Below are positions 5,798-10,364 of a stretch of DNA of 10,364 bases, one piece after another. The notes under the pieces were generated by a model. That model was not told the DNA's origin. It did not search any database and saw only the letters and a list, made by a program, of their open reading frames with translations. Source of the stretch: CAYPOY01 sp964412395 (GTDB lineage: Bacteria; Chloroflexota; Anaerolineae; B4-G1); assembly GCA_964412395.1 (NCBI GenBank), contig CAYPOY010000176.1:1-10364 (forward strand). Direction: 5' to 3'. Each line of letters opens with the position of its first letter. Within the stretch, counting starts at the first letter, position 1. The translations under genes and the position numbers were made by a program.

Positions 5798-6085
5798 ATG
5801 GTTAAGTACGTTGGCGCTCGTGAGGCTCGCAGCAATTTTGCTCAACTGATGGGCGAGGTCCATTACGGAGGCCAGACGGTCATCGTCAACCGCTCCGGCC
5901 GGCCGATGGTGGCTATGATTCCAGTCCAGGAATACCAGCGACTCATCTCCGAGCGGGAGGCCCGCTTCCAGATACTTGATGAGATTCGCAGCCGGATGCC
6001 CAATATCCCGGCGGAAGAAGTTGAACGGGATGTGACCGAGGCCATCGCTGCCGTCAGAGTTGCCGATGCTGCGCGTCGTTGTTGA
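5798..6085 (+). CDS. Phd/YefM-family type II antitoxin
   Basis: A 95-residue protein. The N-terminal part (VGAREARSNFAQLMGEV, then VIVNRSGRPMVAMIPVQEY, residues 5-46) has the Phd/YefM pattern: a helix that positions residues for DNA binding, then a beta-strand pair with the R/S-G-R/K-P motif. The acidic, helical C-terminus (RMPNIPAEEVERDVTEAIAA) is the usual toxin-binding part. GAGAGG lies 8-9 bases before the ATG. It is expected to neutralise the PIN toxin whose gene it overlaps and to repress the operon promoter at 5639-5667; both roles are inferred from the family. Confidence 0.85.
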   Translation: MVKYVGAREARSNFAQLMGEVHYGGQTVIVNRSGRPMVAMIPVQEYQRLISEREARFQILDEIRSRMPNIPAEEVERDVTEAIAAVRVADAARRC

Positions 6086-6506
6086 CACCAACCAGTTCGT
6101 CAGCAGCGTGCTGGTCAGACAGGGATTGCCCGCCCAGGTGCTTGATGCCTGGCGACGGCGCAAGTTCTTGCTGATCACGTCGCCATCCATCATAGCCGAA
6201 ACTCGTTCCACGCTCAGCTATCCCCGCATCCGCCGCAAGTACCCAATCACGGACAATGACGTAGAGCGCCTGGTCACTCTTCTGAAGCAGGACGCATTGG
6301 TAGTGCCCGGCGAGATAGACGTCACTGGCGCGATCCCCGCCGATCCCACGGATAAGATGGTGCTGGCCTGCGCCATCAAGGGCCGGGCAGACTTCATCGT
6401 CAGTGGCGATCACCACTTGCTCAACCTGGGTGAGTACCAGGGTATTCCCATTGTCACCGCGCGTGAGTTCCTGGAACATCTGGCGGCGGAGCAGGAGCCA
6501 TATTGA
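6066..6506 (+). CDS. PIN-domain toxin (COG1569/TIGR00305-like), putative ribonuclease
   Basis: A 146-residue PIN-family protein. ATG at 6066 is preferred over a TTG two codons earlier at 6060; either way it overlaps the antitoxin, by 20 or 26 nt. The acidic metal-binding residues expected of PIN nucleases are visible: D7 in VVVDTN, E45 in SIIAETRSTL, D93/D96 in DPTDKMVLACA, and D109 and D115 in DFIVSGDHHLL, followed by the typical EYQGIPIVTAREFLE ending. The sequence fits the 'putative toxin component, PIN family' group. It probably cleaves RNA when not bound by the antitoxin; its target is unknown. Its stop codon shares one base with the next start codon. Confidence 0.87.
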   Translation: MLRVVVDTNQFVSSVLVRQGLPAQVLDAWRRRKFLLITSPSIIAETRSTLSYPRIRRKYPITDNDVERLVTLLKQDALVVPGEIDVTGAIPADPTDKMVLACAIKGRADFIVSGDHHLLNLGEYQGIPIVTAREFLEHLAAEQEPY

Positions 6507-9500
6507 TGGATGACACCACCCCAACACCGCGCTGGCCCTTCGCCATAGCACTGCTGCTTGTGCTGCTCGTTGCGGCAGGGCTGCGGCTGTATCGCCTGCC
6601 CGAACTGCCCCTCGGTCTCCACTACGACGAGGCCGCCAACGGCATCCTGGCCAGCGAGATCGCCCATGGAACCAAGACCCCTGTCTTCATCCCCTCCTAT
6701 ACCGGCAAAGAGGTTCTGTTCTTCTATTGGGCCGCCCTGTGGATGAAACTACTGGGCGTGACGCCGCTGGCGCTGCGGCTAAGCGCGGCCCTGGCGGGGC
6801 TGGCGACCGTCGCGGCGACCATCTGGGCGGTGCGCGAGTTGCTGCACGGGCAGCGCGACGCGGACTGGGTGGCACTCCTCACCGGGGCCTTCCTCGCCAC
6901 GTCCTTCTGGCACCTCATCCTCAGCCGCTACGGATTCCGCGCCGTGACCCAGCCACTCCTGCAGGCATTGACCGTCGCAGCGCTGTGGCGGGGGTTGCGC
7001 CCCACCCCCCCCGCTCCTCCCCCTAACAGGAGGGGGCTGCACCCCACCCCCCCCATTCCCCCCCCTCACAGGGGGGGGCTGCACCCCACCACTCCCCCCC
7101 CTAACAGAGGGGGGCTGGGGGGGGGTGGGGTTGGTGGTAACCTCCCCTGGCTCCTCCTGGCCGGCCTCTTCTGTGGCCTGACCGCCTACACCTATCTGGC
7201 CGCCCGCGCCTTCCCCATCCCGTTGGCGGCGGCGCTGCTGGCCCTCCTCGTCGCCGACCGAGACCACCGTCGCGCTCGCCTGGGCCAACTCGCCCCCTTC
7301 GTCGCCGTCGCCACCCTGACCGTGGCTCCGCTGGCTCATTACTGGCTGACCCACCCCGGCAGTTTTCTGACCCGCACGCAGCAAGTCGTCGCCGCCAGTT
7401 GGGCCGAAGCCTGGGCCGGGATCCGCGCCTGCCTGGGTATGTTCTTCCTCCGGGGCGATCCCTACATCCGCTTCAACCTCCCCCACCGCCCCCTCTTCGA
7501 CCCCCTGACCGCCACTCTCTTCCTTCTTGGCCTGGCCATCGTCGTCTGGCAACTCGCCCGTCTGCTGGGTCGTGCAAATCGTCCCCCTGCTCCCTGGCTC
7601 CCCTGCTCCCTTGCTCCCTTGCCCCTTGCCTCCTGCATCCTCCTCCTCACCTACCTCCCAATTATGCTCCTCCCCAGTGCGCTCTCCGTTGGCGACATCA
7701 CCCCCAGCAACCTGCGCGCCGCCGGCCTCCTGCCCCTTGTATACGTGTTCCCTGCGCTTGGCCTATGGGCAATCATCTCCAAGATCTCCAATCTCCAACC
7801 TCCAACCTCGCCCCATTTGTCATTTGTCATTCGTCATTCGTCATTCGTCATTCGCCATTCGTCATTCGTCATTCTCCTCCTGGCTTTCCTGACTCCCCTC
7901 ACCGCCACTGCCTACTTCCGCGACTGGGCCACCTCCGCCGCGCTCTACTACGCCGCCGACGGCGACCTGGCCGACGTCGCTGTAACCCTCAACCAGGAGG
8001 ACCTGACCGCCACCACTCCCTACGTCGCCAGCATCCACTACCGTCACCCCACGCTGGCCTTCCTGGCGCGGGACTACAGGGCGATCCACTGGCTCACCGG
8101 CGGGAGAACTATCGTCTTTCCGGCGGAGGGGGACGCGCTCTTGATCTTCCCCCGCTCGGCGTCGGAGGACCTGGCCTGGGTACGGTCTGTGCTACCGGAT
8201 GGCTCCTTCGTTTCCACGGCCGCGCCCCCCGGTCCTGACGGCACGCCCGCCTTCCACGCCTATCGCGTCGGCCCCGCCCCCGATTTGACGCCCACCCACC
8301 CGCTGACCGCCAACCTGGCCCACGCCGCCCTCCTGCTCGGCTACGACGTCGTCGGCGAGCCTCGCTCGGGCGAAAGCGCCGAGGTCGCCGTCTGGTGGCG
8401 CGTGCTGAACACCCCCGACCGGGGGGACTACGGCCCCGTCGCCCGCCTCACCGATCCCTGGGACTTTGTCTGGGGAGAGACCCAGCCCTTCCACTACCCC
8501 TCCGAGCAGTGGACGTCCGGCGAACTGGTCGTGGACCATCTTTCGATCCCGGTCGCCCCAGGCACGCCACCTGGCGACTACCTGGTCCGCTTCAGCCTCT
8601 ACTCCGCGGGAGGCGACTCCCTGCTGCCCGTGCTCGACCCCGCCAACCGCTACGCCGGCACCAGCGTCGGACTACCCCTGCGCCTGGCCCGCGCTGCCAC
8701 GCCAGTCCTGAGCGGAGCCGAAGGACCGCCCCACCCTGACGACCTGGGCATCCGCACCCGGTTGGACGCCCGCACCGATAGCCTGACCCTGTTAGGGTTC
8801 AACCTGGACACAAAAAGTGCCCGGCCCGGCGAGCGGCTCTACCTGACCCTCTTCTGGCGGGCCGACGAGTCTCCCCTGGCCGATACCGACGTGCACCTCA
8901 CCCTGGGCGACACGACGCTCTACGTGGGCGCTCCCGTCCACGCCACCTGTCCCATCTCCGACTGGACCGCCGGAGAGATCGTCGTGGATCGCTACGACCC
9001 GCGCCTGCCGCGGGACACACCGCCGGGTGACTACCCCTTGCGGCTCCGCCTGGGCGTTGGCTCGGTCGGAGACCGGCCAGAGCACGAGCATTGGCGAAGC
9101 CTGGCGCTCGACCTGGGTGTCGTCACCGTGCAGGCGATTGAGCGCACCTTTGACGTCCCGCCCATCTCTCACCCGCTCACCGCCACCCTCGGCGACCAGG
9201 TCCAACTGCTTGGCTACGATCTTTTGACCCTCACCCCCCCCGCTCCCACCTCCCCCCAGCCCCTCCCTATTAGGGGTGGGAGCGGGGGGGGTAAGGCCGA
9301 AACCGTCGCGCAGGGAGACACACTCACCCTCACCCTGTACTGGCGGGCGCTGACTGAGATGGACGAGGACTACACCGTCTTCGCCCACCTCCTGGCCCCT
9401 GATGGCTCGATGAGCGGCCAGCGGGATAGCTACCCGGTCAGCGGTACCTATCCGACCAGCCTGTGGCTATCTGGCGAGGTCGTCACCGACGTCTACGCGA

Positions 9501-9643
9501 TTCCCGTCCGCGCCGAGGCCACGCCAGGCGCACACCGGCTGGAGGTAGGGATGTACGTGGCGGAGACGGGCAACCGGCTCGCGGTCGCTACCACTTCGGA
9601 CGACGCCGTTGTCCTGCAGACGGTCTCCGTCACCAGCCCGTAG
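6506..9643 (+). CDS. Large GT-C-like membrane glycosyltransferase with three C-terminal beta domains
   Basis: A 1045-residue protein. ATG at 6506 follows AGGAG (6493-6497) by 8 bases and overlaps the toxin stop (TGATG). Residues 10-30 form the first membrane helix. The next loop holds LHYDEA (D41, E42), the acidic pair placed like the catalytic/metal site of PMT/ArnT-type GT-C enzymes that use lipid-linked sugar donors. About ten more hydrophobic segments follow to about residue 475. The remainder is predicted extracytoplasmic and holds three related beta-sandwich-like units, starting near 597, 750 and 889. Each has an LLGYD/LLGFN motif, a W-R strand (VWWRV, LFWRA, LYWRA) and a GE-V-D...PPGDY-like strand (copy 3: GEVVTDVY...TPGAH). 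Acceptor and donor are unknown. The gene holds at least five in-frame repeat insertions, annotated separately. Their lengths keep the frame open, so the gene appears intact. Confidence 0.85.
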   Translation: MDDTTPTPRWPFAIALLLVLLVAAGLRLYRLPELPLGLHYDEAANGILASEIAHGTKTPVFIPSYTGKEVLFFYWAALWMKLLGVTPLALRLSAALAGLATVAATIWAVRELLHGQRDADWVALLTGAFLATSFWHLILSRYGFRAVTQPLLQALTVAALWRGLRPTPPAPPPNRRGLHPTPPIPPPHRGGLHPTTPPPNRGGLGGGGVGGNLPWLLLAGLFCGLTAYTYLAARAFPIPLAAALLALLVADRDHRRARLGQLAPFVAVATLTVAPLAHYWLTHPGSFLTRTQQVVAASWAEAWAGIRACLGMFFLRGDPYIRFNLPHRPLFDPLTATLFLLGLAIVVWQLARLLGRANRPPAPWLPCSLAPLPLASCILLLTYLPIMLLPSALSVGDITPSNLRAAGLLPLVYVFPALGLWAIISKISNLQPPTSPHLSFVIRHSSFVIRHSSFVILLLAFLTPLTATAYFRDWATSAALYYAADGDLADVAVTLNQEDLTATTPYVASIHYRHPTLAFLARDYRAIHWLTGGRTIVFPAEGDALLIFPRSASEDLAWVRSVLPDGSFVSTAAPPGPDGTPAFHAYRVGPAPDLTPTHPLTANLAHAALLLGYDVVGEPRSGESAEVAVWWRVLNTPDRGDYGPVARLTDPWDFVWGETQPFHYPSEQWTSGELVVDHLSIPVAPGTPPGDYLVRFSLYSAGGDSLLPVLDPANRYAGTSVGLPLRLARAATPVLSGAEGPPHPDDLGIRTRLDARTDSLTLLGFNLDTKSARPGERLYLTLFWRADESPLADTDVHLTLGDTTLYVGAPVHATCPISDWTAGEIVVDRYDPRLPRDTPPGDYPLRLRLGVGSVGDRPEHEHWRSLALDLGVVTVQAIERTFDVPPISHPLTATLGDQVQLLGYDLLTLTPPAPTSPQPLPIRGGSGGGKAETVAQGDTLTLTLYWRALTEMDEDYTVFAHLLAPDGSMSGQRDSYPVSGTYPTSLWLSGEVVTDVYAIPVRAEATPGAHRLEVGMYVAETGNRLAVATTSDDAVVLQTVSVTSP
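6995..7132 (+). repeat. In-frame tandem G/C-rich repeats in the GT-C gene (periods 42, 42, 36 bp)
   Basis: Units beginning TTGCGCCCC (6995), CTGCACCCC (7037), CTGCACCCC (7079) and CTGGGG (7115) each contain a C-run, a TAACA or TCACA loop and a G-run, so each can fold as a hairpin. They encode 14-, 14- and 12-residue repeats of the form HPTPPxPPPxRGGL (residues about 164-209), placed in a loop between a membrane segment (VAALWRG) and the next (LPWLLLAGLF). Confidence 0.85.
7585..7635 (+). repeat. In-frame CTGCTCCC-type short tandem repeat in the GT-C gene
   Basis: Imperfect 7-8 bp units of the form CTGCTCC, CTGGCTCC, CCTGCTCC, CTTGCTCC, CTTGCCCC follow one another. They encode a Pro/Leu/Cys-rich stretch (PAPWLPCSLAPLPLAS, residues about 360-377) that sits before a membrane segment. 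Confidence 0.6.
7784..7810 (+). repeat. In-frame 7-bp tandem repeat (ATCTCCA/ACCTCCA) in the GT-C gene
   Basis: ATCTCCA at 7784 and 7791, ACCTCCA at 7798 and a partial ACCTC at 7805 are adjacent, with a degenerate unit (CTCCAAG) before them. The array ends 8 bases before the GTCATTC array and encodes SNLQPPTS. Confidence 0.65.
7819..7874 (+). repeat. In-frame heptanucleotide array GTCATTC, eight units
   Basis: Eight uninterrupted 7-bp units (one GTCATTT, one GCCATTC, six GTCATTC). Because three units equal seven codons, they encode a heptapeptide repeat, SFVIRHS, about residues 438-457, at the edge of a hydrophobic segment. Gain or loss of one unit would shift the reading frame. Confidence 0.9.
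8705..8726 (+). repeat. GTCCTGAGCG...GCCGAAGGAC dispersed element inside the GT-C gene
   Basis: A 22-bp imperfect palindrome starts GTCCTGAGCG and ends GCCGAAGGAC. This is the widely dispersed 'cctgagc-gaa-ccgaagga' type repeat, and it encodes VLSGAEGP between the first and second beta domains. The peptide is a recognisable signature of this repeat rather than of a domain. Confidence 0.65.
9234..9291 (+). repeat. G/C palindrome inserted in the third beta domain of the GT-C gene
   Basis: CCCCCCCCGCTCCCACC (9234-9250) is the exact complement of GGTGGGAGCGGGGGGGG (9275-9291). The 24-base centre can form a smaller stem of its own (CCCCT and AGGGG). It encodes a Pro/Gly-rich stretch (residues about 909-929) between LLGYDLLTL and AETVAQGDTLTLTLYW, a turn where the other two beta domains have only a few residues. 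Confidence 0.85.
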
Positions 9644-9676
9644 GCCTGACACGGTGTGCGCGGCCAGGGTATGATC

Positions 9677-9701
9677 CGTAGATTCGTGATTCGTAGATTC
9701 G
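9677..9701. repeat. Short direct repeat CGTAGATTCG between convergent genes
   Basis: CGTAGATTCG occurs at 9677-9686 and 9692-9701 with TGATT between, giving a 7-8 bp periodic ATTCGT pattern. It fills most of the 60-bp gap between the two convergent stop codons (9643 and 9704). No clear terminator hairpin is seen there. Confidence 0.5.
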
Positions 9702-9703
9702 GT

Positions 9704-10364
9704 TTAGTGGCGAGCTTCCGCCTGTTCATCCAGGGGACTGCGGACGACCAGGCCGCCTCGATTGAGCACGTGGGTGTAGATCATGGTCGTCTTCACGCTC
9801 TTGTGCCCCCCCCTTCATCCCCCCCCACTGGGGGGGGAGATAAAGGGGGGGAGTGCGGATGTCGTAGTGAGCTTCCAGGAGGTGGGTGGCAAAGGAGTGG
9901 CGGAAGGTATGGCAACTCACCTTCTTGGGAATTTCCGCCGCCCGGGCCGCTGCCCGCACGGCTTTTTGCAGGCCGCTTTCGTGCAGGTGGTGGCGGCGCA
10001 CGACGCCGCTGCGGGGGTCCACCGACAGTCGCCGCGAAGGGAAGACGTATTGCCAGATCCACTCCCGGTTGGCGTTGGGGTACTTGCGCTCCAGGGCGTA
10101 GGGCAGGTAGACGGCCCCGAAGCCTCTGACCAGGTCCTCTTCGTGCAGGCGCTTGACGGACCGCAGATGGTCCTGGAGCGGCGCGACGAGGCTTTCGGGC
10201 AGCATCGTCACCCGGTCTTTTTCCCCCTTGCCGTCGCGGACGAGGATGGCCCGTTGGGCGAAATCGAGGTCTTTGACCCGTAGCCGCAGACATTCCATCA
10301 GCCGCAGGCCGCTGCCGTAGAGTAATTTGGCCATCAGTTGGTGGATGCCCGACAGGTGGCCGAG
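9704..10364 (-). pseudogene. Integron-integrase-like tyrosine recombinase, disrupted near the catalytic His box, 5' end outside window
   Basis: On the minus strand the frame is open from the window end and reads HLSGIHQLMAKLLYGSGLRL (box I Arg at 10304-10302) and then VRDGKGEKDRVTMLP. Next comes ERKYPNANREWIWQYVFPSR with DPRSGVVRRHHLHE, an insert typical of IntI-type integrases, and then CHTFRHSFATHLLE (His 9911-9909, Arg 9902-9900) and HYDIRT. At 9851 the expected VQELLG is replaced by a 46-bp G/C palindrome. The remaining frame runs to a shifted stop at 9726. The true tail, HKSVKTTMIYTHVLNRGG then VRSPLDE, continues after the palindrome in another frame from 9805 and stops at 9704; it carries the box His (9805-9803) and the catalytic Tyr (9778-9776). 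The product is therefore almost surely inactive as a recombinase. The attI site, expected beyond the 5' end, is not in the window, and no attC array is seen. Confidence 0.85.
9806..9851. repeat. G/C palindrome that disrupts the integrase gene
   Basis: The inner stem is C8 at 9819-9826 and G8 at 9830-9837 around ACT. The outer stem is CCCCCCCTT (9807-9815) and AAGGGGGGG (9843-9851). Its borders are exact with respect to the interrupted codons: ACT (Thr of DIRT) ends at 9852 and CAC (His of GHK) begins at 9805. It occupies 46 bp where 18 bp (six codons) are expected. Confidence 0.9.

Noticed and set aside
9644..9703. attC-type recombination site at the 3' side of the integrase-like gene
   Set aside because: Only ATTCGT-type short repeats are seen; there are no paired R'/R'' or L'/L'' boxes, and integron sites are expected on the other side of the gene.

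Overview
The window is about 10.4 kb of GC-rich bacterial DNA. It is most consistent with a Chloroflexota genome (Anaerolineae or Caldilineae type). That is inferred from gene content (a RuBisCO-like protein, a DUF401 transporter, a Phd/PIN toxin-antitoxin pair, a GT-C membrane protein with tandem beta-domains, an integron-type integrase) and from an unusual load of short dispersed repeats: G/C-run palindromes, GTAGGGGC elements, a GTCCTGAGCG element and 7-8 bp tandem repeats. No marker gene confirms the taxonomy.

Layout. 1-213: array of GAGACCTTCG repeats and hairpins. 307-1617 (+): RuBisCO-like protein with several catalytic-site replacements. 1618-2239: hairpins, a decayed PIN-like DUF5615-type remnant, a G/C palindrome and copies of the 3' end of the next gene. 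3268-2240 (-): hypothetical protein with a clear sigma70-type promoter that fixes its start. 3314-3635: two G/C hairpins and a possible promoter. 3636-4868 (+): DUF401-type integral membrane protein. 5021-5389 (+): small predicted all-beta protein behind a promoter embedded in an 8-bp tandem repeat. 5390-5797: duplicated 33-bp segment, a very good promoter, and a palindromic element between that promoter and the next gene. 5798-6085, 6066-6506 and 6506-9643 (+): a tightly overlapping run of Phd/YefM-like antitoxin, PIN-family toxin and a very large GT-C-like membrane protein. 10364-9704 (-): an integron-integrase-like tyrosine recombinase, cut by the window end and disrupted by a palindrome.

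How the genes relate. The only strong operon-like arrangement is antitoxin, toxin and GT-C protein, with overlaps of 20 nt and 1 nt, probably all read from the TTGACA-17-TATACT promoter at 5639-5667. The RuBisCO-like gene, the hypothetical gene, the transporter and the small beta protein look like separately transcribed units, and no pathway links them from sequence alone.

The most notable theme is repeat invasion of genes. One G/C palindrome replaced codons of the recombinase just before its catalytic His box and shifted the frame. Five or six repeat elements of different families sit in frame within the single GT-C gene, including a heptanucleotide array that could change the reading frame by slippage. 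The second most notable item is the RuBisCO-like protein, which keeps the enolisation residues but has lost several residues needed for carboxylation.
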